Below, one piece after another: positions 1 to 7,646 of a DNA stretch of 64,000 nucleotides. The notes beneath the pieces are model-generated. The model had not been told where the DNA came from, did no database searches, and worked only from the letters and a program-made list of their open reading frames with translations. A program made the position numbers and the translations under genes. Within the stretch, counting starts at the first letter, position 1. The number at the start of each line of letters is the position of its first letter. The DNA is taken from positions 50,919 to 114,918 of the forward strand of contig NZ_BATQ01000008.1 of the NCBI RefSeq assembly GCF_000739635.1. Direction: 5' to 3'. This DNA comes from Verrucomicrobium sp. BvORR034 (GTDB taxonomy: Bacteria; Verrucomicrobiota; Verrucomicrobiia; Verrucomicrobiales; Verrucomicrobiaceae).

Positions 1-787
1 CCTTTTCGCCCGGTTCCATTTCGGTGAGGCCGGTGATCTCGCCACCCACGGCTGCGCCCTTGGTGTCGAAGAACTTCGCCAGCAGCTCCTGGGACTTCTT
101 GTCCTCCAGCAGATGCGGCAGGAGCAGGGCGGCAAAGCGGCCGCTGCCCTGCAGCCAGTCCCGGGAGTACACGCGGATGAGCCGCGCCCCCAGCCAGGCA
201 TCGCCATCGCTGCGGTCATCCACCGTGCCCGCCAGCGACCCGCGCTCCAGCCGCCAGAGTATTTCATAGATCCGCATGTAGAGCTTCCACACTGCGCCAT
301 CGGCGGAGCCCTCCTGCTGTTTGCGGATGCGGCGGTAAACCTCGTCCATGCGCAGGCCCGCGCTGCGTTGCAGGCGGTCGTTGATGAGGAGATCCGTGTA
401 CAGATTGGCCACCATGGGGGCCTGGTGCTCCAGGGTGGGCAGGCCCCAGCGCATGCGGGAGAGCATGCGGCCGTGGTCGGTGAGGTTGGCCGGGGCCAGC
501 ACGTGGTGGCCGATCTCGTGGGCCAGGATTTCGACCCCCAGGTCCGACACATCGGAGGCCATCACCTCTGCCAAGCTCACCACCACCGCCTGATCCGCGA
601 GGCGGATCATCGCGAAGCTGCCCGCGAGCCCCTCGCGGCGCTCCTCGTCCGGCGTCACGCAGAGCCGGGGCGGGCTCAACCGGGTGAAGCGGCTCCATGC
701 CTCCAGCGCGGCCGGCCATTGTTCCTCCCACCGGAGGCGCAGGGCCTCCAGCTGTTGGGGATCGAACCGATGCGGCTTGCGTTTCAT
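1..787 (-). CDS. DUF2201-like putative zinc metallopeptidase, 3' end outside window
   Basis: Partial protein: the start codon is at 787 and the reading frame runs off the left edge, with about 262 residues visible. A zincin-type HEIGHH motif lies at residues 90-95, followed near 128-137 by NLYTDLLIND. That second stretch resembles the conserved helix after HExxH in putative metallopeptidase domains of the DUF2201_N type, which are often joined to a C-terminal VWA-like domain. Whether a VWA domain follows here cannot be seen. The ATG overlaps the stop of the upstream gene (ATGA at 784-787), so translation is probably coupled. The gene is the third in a minus-strand operon behind a MoxR ATPase. 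Metallopeptidase activity is inferred from the motif only; the substrate is unknown. Confidence 0.72.
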   Translation of the reverse strand, partial: MKRKPHRFDPQQLEALRLRWEEQWPAALEAWSRFTRLSPPRLCVTPDEERREGLAGSFAMIRLADQAVVVSLAEVMASDVSDLGVEILAHEIGHHVLAPANLTDHGRMLSRMRWGLPTLEHQAPMVANLYTDLLINDRLQRSAGLRMDEVYRRIRKQQEGSADGAVWKLYMRIYEILWRLERGSLAGTVDDRSDGDAWLGARLIRVYSRDWLQGSGRFAALLLPHLLEDKKSQELLAKFFDTKGAAVGGEITGLTEMEPGEK

Positions 788-1842
788 GGTGCGTCGTCTT
801 CTCCTCCATGGCCCGGCACCGCGTAGAGCAGCACCGCATGGGTCAGCGCGCCGGTGATGGCCACGGTGTGGTCCAGCCGGGCCACACTGGTCACGGGGCC
901 GATGTCCGCGGGCACTTCCACGCCGGCCGGTACCTGTGGGATCTGCGGGCGGGCGGCGGCCAGCTCCTCCGGAGTGGCCCGGTGGAAGGTCGCGCCAAAG
1001 GCATCCGCGGTGAGCAGCCAGCCATCATTGCCGCTGCGCACATAGAGCTGGTCCTGTGCCACCACCAGGCGCGGTGGTTCAGGAAACAGGCCGCCGAATC
1101 CGCGAAAAGCCCCAGTGCGCCGTATCAGCCGCGAGGTGCTCGGGTCCCTCCCGTTGGAATGGCCTCTGCCGTTGTTTCCCAGTCCCCGGGTCCAGCGCCC
1201 GTCTTGCAGTCGCTGACGAATCTCTGGCCAGGTGGAGATGTCCGGCGCGTGGGATGCCGGATAGCCGTTGGAGGTCTCAGGCATGGTCAGCGCCGCCAGC
1301 GCCAGTTCGGGAGGCAACGTGTCCGCCACCGACAGCGCGCTCTCCCGGTAGTGAGCCAGTCCGCAACGCCAGGCCGCCACCTGCCCCGCTTTGAGAAAGG
1401 TCTCGGGCGATTCTGCCAAGGGGGCGAGACGGGTCAGAATTCCCAGCCAGTCCTGTGGCCGGGCGCCGGGCACGGTGCCCAGTTGATGCGCAGCATTGCT
1501 CAGGGCCCCGATAACCTCACGAGGCGCGGCCATGACATGAGTCAGTGCGACGGGCAGCCCTTCTTCCCAGAGCCGCTGGATCCACGGGTGCCGGGCCTGG
1601 GCTCCCACCAGTCGTTGGGCCACCAGCTCCAGGCCCACCTCATAGCCCGCCTGCGCCACGGCCACCGCTGCCTCCGGGTTCGTGGAATGCACCTTCACCA
1701 CCAGCGGATCCAGCGTGATCTGCAGGAAGTTTGAGAACGACTCCGCCTCCAGCGCCGGGAACTGTTTCTTCGCCAGCGCGTACTGGGCGTTGAACTCCTC
1801 GCGACCGGACTTGAGGATGGCGGTGAAAACGGCGGAGATCAT
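784..1842 (-). CDS. Hypothetical protein of the MoxR operon
   Basis: A 352-residue protein from the ATG at 1842 (a GTG at 1872 in the same frame is an alternative start). I recognise no catalytic motif. The N-terminal half looks alpha-helical and rich in Ala, Leu and Glu; the C-terminal third looks beta-rich. No signal peptide or membrane segment is visible. It lies between the MoxR-type ATPase gene upstream and the HEIGHH protein downstream, and overlaps the latter by 4 bp, so it probably works with both. An adaptor or substrate-binding role would match other MoxR systems, which usually pair the ATPase with poorly conserved partner proteins, but this is inference from context alone. Confidence 0.72.
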   Translation of the reverse strand: MISAVFTAILKSGREEFNAQYALAKKQFPALEAESFSNFLQITLDPLVVKVHSTNPEAAVAVAQAGYEVGLELVAQRLVGAQARHPWIQRLWEEGLPVALTHVMAAPREVIGALSNAAHQLGTVPGARPQDWLGILTRLAPLAESPETFLKAGQVAAWRCGLAHYRESALSVADTLPPELALAALTMPETSNGYPASHAPDISTWPEIRQRLQDGRWTRGLGNNGRGHSNGRDPSTSRLIRRTGAFRGFGGLFPEPPRLVVAQDQLYVRSGNDGWLLTADAFGATFHRATPEELAAARPQIPQVPAGVEVPADIGPVTSVARLDHTVAITGALTHAVLLYAVPGHGGEDDAP

Positions 1843-1929
1843 GGGGGAAAGAGGTCCATTCTGTTTAACCACAGAGACGCAGAGAGCACAGAGGAAGGGA
1901 AGATTTTTGATTCAACGACTCGCCCGCAT

Positions 1930-1990
1930 CCCGGTTCACTGAATCACTGAGCTACTGAATTACTGGTTTACCGAATGACTGAATTACCGA
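1930..1990. repeat. AT-rich ACTGAATTAC-type degenerate tandem repeat
   Basis: Four or more imperfect copies of a unit like ACTGAATTACTG / CCGAATGACTG lie in the spacer between the MoxR gene and its downstream neighbour, running into the 3' end of the MoxR reading frame. The same unit recurs, partly inverted, at 8981-9115. It is AT-rich against a GC-rich background. Function unknown. Confidence 0.6.
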
Positions 1991-3567
1991 CTCTTCAACC
2001 AGCGCAGGTAGTTCGTGTACCGTTGGTGCAGGTACTTCAGCTTCAGCATGTCATCGTAGAGATGGCCGTACATCTTGTTGCCCCGGGCCCAGTCGGTGAT
2101 GAGGCGCTCGATCTTCACCAGGCGGGAGGCCACTTCGGATTCGCCCACCCCGTCCAGGCCCACGCGGAACTCGCTGGCCAGCTGGGCCACGGGATCGTCG
2201 CGATCCAGGTTCAGGCGGTCGTACTCGGCGCAGCTCAGGTCAAACACCCGGCGCAGCCAGCCCACGCGGTCGGAGCGGAAGGCGGTGTTGCCCGGGCTTT
2301 CGAAGAACGGCGCATCCACGTCCTGCACCAGCTTGTCGAACAGCACAAATGGCAGGATCTGCCGCAGGTCCTCCAGTTCCACTTCGGGATTCCCACGGAA
2401 GTAGGCGATCGCCTTGGCGTAGTGGATGATCGTCATGAGCGCGCGAACAGAGAGACCGTTGCGCGTCTGGCAGCCCAGGTCCTTGATCTTGTCACGCCCC
2501 GTGTCGCGGGCGGTGAGCGTGGCCCATTCCACCCCGGCAAGGCGGGCGGTGTCTTTCGTCTTGTACTCGAACTGTTCGCCCGCCACCTCGCAGAACTCAA
2601 ACTGGCTGGTGAAGAACTCCAGCCGCCGCCGCACCTGTACAGGCAGCGCCACGGCACGGATCTCATCCTGCAGACGGTCGATCTCCGTCTCGGTGAAGAT
2701 GATCTGCTTGGGCACCACTTCCTCGGGGCGGATCCTTTCCTCGATCCGTGTCACCAGATCGGACAGGAAGCGGGGGTTGAAGGCCAGCGCCTGCACCACC
2801 ACGTCGATACGGTCGCGCAGCGCCTCGATGACCTGGTACGTGCCACCGCCCTGGTCGTCGTTCGCCGTCAGGAACCACGCCGCTTCCGGGCACTCATGGA
2901 TGTGGTCCATGATCTCCGCGTAGTTGTCGCCCATCACCGTCAGCAGGGCGCTCTGCGTGCGGGTGGGGATGCGGTTGTATTCGTCGATGATCTTCACCCG
3001 CATGTCCAGCCACCCGCGCCAGGCGATCCGGATGTCCTTGATGTCCTGGGCATTCACCAGGTCGGCTGGCAGCGGATTGCCCAGCAGATCGGCGATGGTC
3101 ATCTGCGGATGTCCGTGCAGCATGGCCCGTCGGACCTCCCGCACCGGGTAACCACCTAGCACTCCCATGAGCAGCGCGCTCGCCGTCTTGCCCCGGCCCG
3201 GTCCGCCGATGAAGAGGCACTTGCGCCGCGTGGCGAAGGTCAACAGCGGTAGGAGGACGAAGCTGGAGTAGCTCTGCGAGGAAGGGAGCGTCAGCCGGCT
3301 CTTGGAGTCCCCCAGCAGGAAGGAGCGGGGCGGCTCGGTGTTGTACTCCACATCATAGTGCGGGCTGATGATCGCCGTGTTGACGATCCAGAAGTACGCC
3401 TGCCGCAGCTTCTCATCCAGCGGCAGCCCTCCACCTGTGCCGGTCGCGGCGGTGTCGGAGACCGGCCCCCGGTAGAGATCAGCCACATCAAACTGCCGGC
3501 TGACCGGGGCGGTATGGGGGTTCGTAGGAGCCTGGGACAGGCGCTGAAAGAGATCTCGCAAGGCCAT
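1984..3567 (-). CDS. MoxR-type AAA+ ATPase
   Basis: A 527-residue cytoplasmic ATPase. Walker A GGPGRGKT is at residues 121-128 and Walker B VKIIDEYNR at about 191-199. A sensor-1 type stretch (FLTANDD) and an arginine-finger region (ALRDRIDVVV) follow. The order and the short gap between Walker motifs fit the MoxR/RavA branch of AAA+ proteins, which act as chaperones that remodel or activate protein complexes, often metal-loaded ones, together with VWA or metallopeptidase-like partners. The C-terminal 200 residues are helical and have no motif I recognise. It is the first gene of a three-gene minus-strand operon; a 141-bp AT-rich spacer separates it from the second. Confidence 0.9.
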   Translation of the reverse strand: MALRDLFQRLSQAPTNPHTAPVSRQFDVADLYRGPVSDTAATGTGGGLPLDEKLRQAYFWIVNTAIISPHYDVEYNTEPPRSFLLGDSKSRLTLPSSQSYSSFVLLPLLTFATRRKCLFIGGPGRGKTASALLMGVLGGYPVREVRRAMLHGHPQMTIADLLGNPLPADLVNAQDIKDIRIAWRGWLDMRVKIIDEYNRIPTRTQSALLTVMGDNYAEIMDHIHECPEAAWFLTANDDQGGGTYQVIEALRDRIDVVVQALAFNPRFLSDLVTRIEERIRPEEVVPKQIIFTETEIDRLQDEIRAVALPVQVRRRLEFFTSQFEFCEVAGEQFEYKTKDTARLAGVEWATLTARDTGRDKIKDLGCQTRNGLSVRALMTIIHYAKAIAYFRGNPEVELEDLRQILPFVLFDKLVQDVDAPFFESPGNTAFRSDRVGWLRRVFDLSCAEYDRLNLDRDDPVAQLASEFRVGLDGVGESEVASRLVKIERLITDWARGNKMYGHLYDDMLKLKYLHQRYTNYLRWLKSR

Positions 3568-3708
3568 GGGGAGTCAGTTGTCGAGGGGGGCTTGGCGTGA
3601 AATGCCGCGCCGTGGGGGCGCGGCAGGCACGGCAGAATTCAACACGGAACGGCGGGCGGAGGCAAATGGGAAGCGTTGCTTCTCCTACATCGCCCAAGGT
3701 CTGTGCGA

Positions 3709-3880
3709 CCCCAAGGAGCGGCGGTTTGTGCTTCAAGCACAACCGCCGGAGGTGGCCGGAGGAATGTCACCCTCAAGTCAGACCGCAGCGATGGGGTCGC
3801 ATACGGCGAAGGGCCGTTGAGGATCGCTCACTCCGCTTTCCCTCGGCGGTTGTGCAAGCACAAACCGCCGCTCCTTGGGG
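3709..3880. repeat. 172-bp element with 37-40 bp terminal inverted repeats
   Basis: The left end (3709-3748) starts CCCCAAGGAGCGGCGG. The right end (3844-3880) is its reverse complement, differing only by a 3-bp indel. Each arm is itself a palindrome (GGCGGTTTGTGC / GCACAACCGCC), so the element can fold at two levels. It has no coding capacity. A related right half lies at 7400-7478 and a diverged relative at 44976-45060. This looks like a non-autonomous mobile element (MITE-like) or a palindromic intergenic repeat. Confidence 0.75.
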
Positions 3881-3913
3881 CTGCCAGACCAAGTGAGGAC
3901 GCCCCGGGCAAGG

Positions 3914-3983
3914 TAGAAGAGCCGTCCCGGCTCTTGGGAGCGCTGGGTGAGGCGGGGGCAAGAACCGAGACGGTTCTTCTACA
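3914..3983. repeat. Nested double hairpin
   Basis: Two 8-bp hairpins with 3-nt loops, AAGAGCCGtccCGGCTCTT (3918-3936) and AAGAACCGagaCGGTTCTT (3961-3979), are enclosed by the outer arms GTAGAAGA and TCTTCTAC. The two inner stems differ by compensatory changes. It lies 56 bp beyond the stop of the DUF4412 gene. There is no clear T-run, so it is not called a terminator. Confidence 0.6.
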
Positions 3984-4039
3984 CTGGCTGCATGCGAGCG
4001 CGTCAACCAGGCCTGCCCCCTTCAGGCCTCAACCTCACC

Positions 4040-4672
4040 TCACTGGCGGCTCACCGTGTACCCGGCCGGAGCCTTGAACACATCCGCCGGTATTTCCTCG
4101 ATCTTCACAGACTTGATCGTGACGATGCCCAGGTACTTCGGGCCCACGGTGCTGGTTTTCAGGATCAGCCCGTCCAGTTCCTTCGGCGTCTCGGGCGCAC
4201 CACTGGCCGGCTTGATCGTGGCCATCTCGGCCTTGATCTTGTCATAGTCGGGATACGACTTGGCCACCCAGAACGTGGATTTCATCTCCCCCATCTCCAT
4301 GCTCACGACGTTGCATTCGTAGCCGTTCACCTTCTCGGTCATGCCGAGCACCTTGTACTTGGGGGTGGGCAGGTTCGGAATCTTCGGCGCCGCTTCGCCC
4401 TTGGGCTGGCTGATCACCGACACCATCTTGGCCGGGTGGATGATGGTCATCACCTCTCCCGCCTTTGTGTCCGCAATCGTGGAAAGCTCCTCACTGATAT
4501 CCGTCCGGATCATCCCATTCTGAATGCGCATCGTCGTCTGGCTCGGCGCCTCCGAGCCCTCCATGGTCTGTTCCATGATCAGGCCAGCCTGGGTGGCGGC
4601 CGGGGTCAGAAGCGCGGTGGTTGTCAGGGCGAGCCCGAAGAGAGGGGAAAGGAACTTGTGGGTGTGAGTCAT
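4040..4672 (-). CDS. DUF4412 domain secreted protein
   Basis: A 210-residue exported protein. The N-terminal 29 residues form a signal peptide (charged MTHTHK start, hydrophobic core, cleavage near ATQAG). The mature part contains the pattern of DUF4412 proteins: a small beta-rich domain with YKVLGMTEKVNGYECNV, a stretch of the LolA-like fold seen in many periplasmic proteins. A lipid or hydrophobic ligand is possible but unproven. It stands alone: the upstream neighbour is divergent and the downstream side is repeats. The molecular role of DUF4412 is not established. Confidence 0.85.
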   Translation of the reverse strand: MTHTHKFLSPLFGLALTTTALLTPAATQAGLIMEQTMEGSEAPSQTTMRIQNGMIRTDISEELSTIADTKAGEVMTIIHPAKMVSVISQPKGEAAPKIPNLPTPKYKVLGMTEKVNGYECNVVSMEMGEMKSTFWVAKSYPDYDKIKAEMATIKPASGAPETPKELDGLILKTSTVGPKYLGIVTIKSVKIEEIPADVFKAPAGYTVSRQ

Positions 4673-4810
4673 GCTGGATGCATTTGGGTTGAGACCAGAT
4701 TGTGACGGAAAACCTCAGCTAACATTGCCTGCAAAAATGACGCAATCGACAAAATGATTGCTCGTCAAGAGCGAGATCCAGTAGCGTATGCAGGTCTTCC
4801 ACTCGTTGTG

Positions 4811-5287
4811 ATGAAAAAACTCCTTTTTAGTTTGCTGCTGGTTCAACTGACAGTCCTCCCCTCCCAGGCCCGCCTGGGGGAAACGAAGGCTGAATGCGAG
4901 AAGCGCTACGGAACGCCGACCGAATCCGGCCGCGAAGATGGCACGTTCTCTCATTTGAAAAACGGGGTGACGATCATCGCGAGGTTCCGAGAGGACAAGT
5001 GTGTCTCCATCACCTATCGCAACTCGGCGAGACCGTCAGCTGGGTCGGCCACGCCATTCACCAACATCGAAATTGGCATCCTGAGAGCTGCCAATGAAGG
5101 CGGGCAAATTTGGGAGCTTGTGCCTCCCAGTGCGCCGGAATCTGTCTGGGAAACGACGACCCCTCCCGCAAAAGTCGCACGTCTGAGCTCCAACCACTCC
5201 GTACTCAACTTTACCACCAAGGCAGAGGAGCTGCGGTTAAAAACAGAGAAGGCAGAGAAGGAGAAGGAACGGCTGAAGGATTTTTGA
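4811..5287 (+). CDS. Small secreted hypothetical protein
   Basis: A 158-residue protein. The ATG at 4811 is preferred over one at 4754 because it begins a clean signal peptide (MKKLLFSLLLVQ..., cleavage after SQA). The next stretch (GETKAECEKRYGTPTES) resembles short periplasmic proteins that detect or bind through an E-x-x-x-x-YG-x-P motif, but I do not recognise the family. The C-terminal 30 residues are charged and helical (KAEELRLKTEKAEKEKERLKDF-like). It is divergent from the DUF4412 gene and convergent with the next gene, 20 bp away. Confidence 0.72.
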   Translation: MKKLLFSLLLVQLTVLPSQARLGETKAECEKRYGTPTESGREDGTFSHLKNGVTIIARFREDKCVSITYRNSARPSAGSATPFTNIEIGILRAANEGGQIWELVPPSAPESVWETTTPPAKVARLSSNHSVLNFTTKAEELRLKTEKAEKEKERLKDF

Positions 5288-5307
5288 TGGGCGAGGAACT
5301 GGCACCC

Positions 5308-7029
5308 CTACAAGTCGGATCGCACGGCTGTCCGCAGCGTTGGTGAAGTGTTGCCAACATCAGTTCTCCCGGGGAACTCATACCGCGCCCGAGAGCCGTC
5401 CTCCCAGAGGCAATCGAGCTTGCGTTCAGAGGTGAACTTCGCCTGCAGCAGTTGGGCGACGTTGAGGTCATCCAATTTCGCTTCATCTGTCAATGGCCAG
5501 CCCCGGACTGAGGGCGATGGTGCAAAACGCCAGTACTCGGGTTGTCCGCCAGGACCGATCACCACGAACTCTGCGGACAGGTGATCGGACCTTCCTGTGA
5601 GAAAACGCCAGGGTCCTTGGCCGAGGACATCGTCTTTCCCTGTAAGAGCGACGACTCGCGGACTTCCCGGATGCAGGATCAACCTGGCCACGGTGTCCCC
5701 GTTTTTCGGGGCACGGACAATGCGGACCTCCGAGGTGCCGAGGGGAAGGGAGTCGATGTAGGGATAGGCGTTGATGCCCGATGTTCTGAGTTGCTCGACG
5801 GTCAGGGGAATGGGACCCCAGTTCTGCAAATGATGGGGGATCAGCTCACCGGCGGAGGTGATCAACGGGACCTGTTCGCCAGCAGGGGAGGCTTGGTCCA
5901 ATACCTCGAACCGATCTGGCGGCTGGCCTCCATGCTCGTTCCCTTTGATGCGGGAGAAACTCCGGATGCCCGTGAACCGGGTTTCCCAAGGTTCATAGGT
6001 GGAGGAGGAGCCCACGGCAATGCCAAGGAGCGTGGAGTATAAGGGAGAGGTGGCAAAAGGGGTACAGGCGGTTTGGTGCCACTCTTCCTGAGTTTTCGTG
6101 AAACTCTGGTAGTAGAGCGTTCCTCGTTCGTCGCGCCGCAGGAGGGCGACCTGGCGATCCGTCGCAAAGCCGACAGAAGGCGTTTGCCACGTCGTCAAGA
6201 GATCCATGCTAGAACCGCGTTGGAGCACTTCTGGGTGGCCGCCATCGGGTAGCCAGACCAGCGGCTCCTCGGGCTCTCCTGGTTGAGTGGGGGCGTTGAT
6301 GATGTAAATCAAGCCATTGTTCAGCCGACAGTACTTGGAGACTTTCAGATCATAGCCAGGAGACGGTAGTGCGGGTTTCGTTCCATCCAGGGGCAAGCCA
6401 AGATGAGTCACGTCGATCGCCGAACCGCCCGGCTCCCGGGAGGCTTTCAAGGTGTGGGTCTCCTCCTTGCTCACCGTTACCAACAGCGGAGGCTGCGAGG
6501 AGGAATAGGTCAGCTCCAGTTCCCGGGCCGACTTGAGGGTGATCTTGCGATCCCTGGCGTGTGTGACCTGATGCAGCAGGGCTGATACGATGACGACGTT
6601 AGTTGGAGTGGATGCACCGGGCTTCCACGCAAGGAGGAGATGATGCGAGTGCTCTTGCTCAAGCAGGGCCAGAACCTGATCGCCTACGCGGTTTACGGTG
6701 ATGAGGTGGCCAGGGAGTGGGCTCGCATAGTTCCCGCTGTATCGCGGTGGATTGTCCCAAAGCCGGATCGTTTTGCCCTCAGGGGAATGATAGATGAGTT
6801 CGCCCCGAAAGCCTCCGAAATGCTCCCTTGCACTCAGAACCACCTTTCCGCCGCCAGGGAGGGGCATCTCGGTGGAGCGGGGGCCTGAGGCGTCTGCGGA
6901 TGGCGGGGCCGCTGGAGGAGGAGTTATAGCAGGCTGCGAAGACGGCTCTGCCGCAACGGCAGGTGGAAGCAAGGGACTGGCCAGGACGCAGGCGCAGCCA
7001 ACCAGGGAGAGGAGGGATTTAGGGGGCAT
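5308..7029 (-). CDS. Large secreted hypothetical protein
   Basis: A 573-residue exported protein. The ATG at 7029 is preferred to the one at 7047, as it starts a signal peptide (MPPKSLLSLVGCACVLASPL, cleavage after AVA). A Pro/Ala-rich linker follows, then a long domain rich in beta-strand patterns and short repeats such as VALTGKDD and LIYIINAP. A beta-propeller-like fold is possible, but no family motif is recognised. No enzyme signature, membrane anchor or LPXTG-like sorting signal is visible. It is monocistronic and convergent with the small secreted gene at its 3' side. Confidence 0.72.
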   Translation of the reverse strand: MPPKSLLSLVGCACVLASPLLPPAVAAEPSSQPAITPPPAAPPSADASGPRSTEMPLPGGGKVVLSAREHFGGFRGELIYHSPEGKTIRLWDNPPRYSGNYASPLPGHLITVNRVGDQVLALLEQEHSHHLLLAWKPGASTPTNVVIVSALLHQVTHARDRKITLKSARELELTYSSSQPPLLVTVSKEETHTLKASREPGGSAIDVTHLGLPLDGTKPALPSPGYDLKVSKYCRLNNGLIYIINAPTQPGEPEEPLVWLPDGGHPEVLQRGSSMDLLTTWQTPSVGFATDRQVALLRRDERGTLYYQSFTKTQEEWHQTACTPFATSPLYSTLLGIAVGSSSTYEPWETRFTGIRSFSRIKGNEHGGQPPDRFEVLDQASPAGEQVPLITSAGELIPHHLQNWGPIPLTVEQLRTSGINAYPYIDSLPLGTSEVRIVRAPKNGDTVARLILHPGSPRVVALTGKDDVLGQGPWRFLTGRSDHLSAEFVVIGPGGQPEYWRFAPSPSVRGWPLTDEAKLDDLNVAQLLQAKFTSERKLDCLWEDGSRARYEFPGRTDVGNTSPTLRTAVRSDL

Positions 7030-7156
7030 GGCGTGGAGAAAAAGCATGCCAGTGCCGTAAGGGGAATGCCAGCGCGAAATGCAGTGGGGTGGGAGTGATG
7101 AGAGAGGGCGACGGTTTGTAGAACTCGCTTCGGAGTTCCCAGCTTCTTGGCAAGCG

Positions 7157-7220
7157 TACCCAGGGTGGCGGCTCGTGCCTCGCCTGACCCTGGGCTTGGT
7201 TGTATGACGCCTTTGGCGTC
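7157..7220 (-). repeat. Two-hairpin repeat module, copy 1
   Basis: Reading on the minus strand, hairpin 1 is GACGCC-AAA-GGCGTC (7206-7220). A linker ending AGCCCA follows, and then hairpin 2 CCCAGGGT (7187-7194) pairs with ACCCTGGG (7159-7166) around a loop containing GAGGCACGAGC. It has the same architecture as the copies at 36, 37, 38 and 62 kb but different stem bases. A structured RNA or palindromic DNA repeat is inferred. Confidence 0.7.
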
Positions 7221-7325
7221 GGGTCTGGAGACGGCTGACGAGATAGCGCGGATCGGATGCTTACGAAGTTCTTCGCAAGGACACGTTGCTGTCACCCCTC
7301 GCGGGGTGAGAGAACGGGGAGCAAT

Positions 7326-7380
7326 CCGGGGGTATCGCTACGCTCAACCCCCGGCTAAGGGCTGGGATGCCTCCGGCATC
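7326..7380 (-). repeat. Two-hairpin repeat module, copy 2
   Basis: On the minus strand, hairpin 1 is GATGCC-GGA-GGCATC (7366-7380). The linker contains CAGCCC, and hairpin 2 pairs CCGGGGGT (7347-7354) with ACCCCCGG (7326-7333) around the loop TGAGCGTAGCGAT. It shares the layout of copy 1 but has different stem bases. Confidence 0.65.
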
Positions 7381-7399
7381 GAATGCGGTCGTGTGCCCA

Positions 7400-7478
7400 C
7401 ATACGGCGAAGGGAATTTGGCGGTCAATCGCTCCGTTTCCCATAGGCGGTTGTGCAAGCACAAACCGCCGCTCCTTGT
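7400..7478. repeat. Half copy of the inverted-repeat element
   Basis: It matches the right half of the element at 3709-3880: ACATACGGCGAAGGG, a variable middle, then GGCGGTTGTGCAAGCACAAACC and GCCGCTCCTT. The left terminal repeat is missing, so it is a solo or decayed copy. Confidence 0.7.
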
Positions 7479-7646
7479 CCTGGCGGTGATCAACGGGGAT
7501 GCTTTGGTTCTCAGGCACTTGATCTGACGCTGGCGATTCCTCTGAGAAATCCACGAGCGAATGCGTTTCATCCCGGCGCTTGTGAGCATGGATCTATGAA
7601 CTTGGGATTCTGCCCGCGACTGCTCGCCCTGGCCTGCCCTTCCACC

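Larger units (their letters stand above)
3568..4039. other. Repeat-filled intergenic region, no gene seen
   Basis: This 472-bp stretch lies between the MoxR gene start and the 3' end of the DUF4412 gene. It holds no convincing coding sequence. It contains a 172-bp element with long terminal inverted repeats (3709-3880) and a double hairpin (3914-3983), each listed separately. The promoter of the MoxR operon must lie at its left end, but I cannot identify -35 and -10 boxes with confidence. Confidence 0.7.
7030..7646. other. Intergenic region with three repeat modules
   Basis: This roughly 620-bp stretch separates two divergent genes and holds no convincing gene. It carries two copies of the two-hairpin module (7157-7220 and 7326-7380, both reading on the minus strand) and a half copy of the inverted-repeat element (7400-7478). 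An alternative start of the downstream phospholipase-like gene lies at 7596. Confidence 0.65.

Noticed and set aside
113..826. Long plus-strand open frame opposite the metallopeptidase gene
   Set aside because: High-GC shadow frame: no family features, His/Ala/Arg-rich, and it overlaps a gene with HEIGHH and operon linkage.
1975..3159. Plus-strand open frame opposite the MoxR gene
   Set aside because: Antisense of a gene with intact Walker motifs; composition is typical of an antisense shadow.
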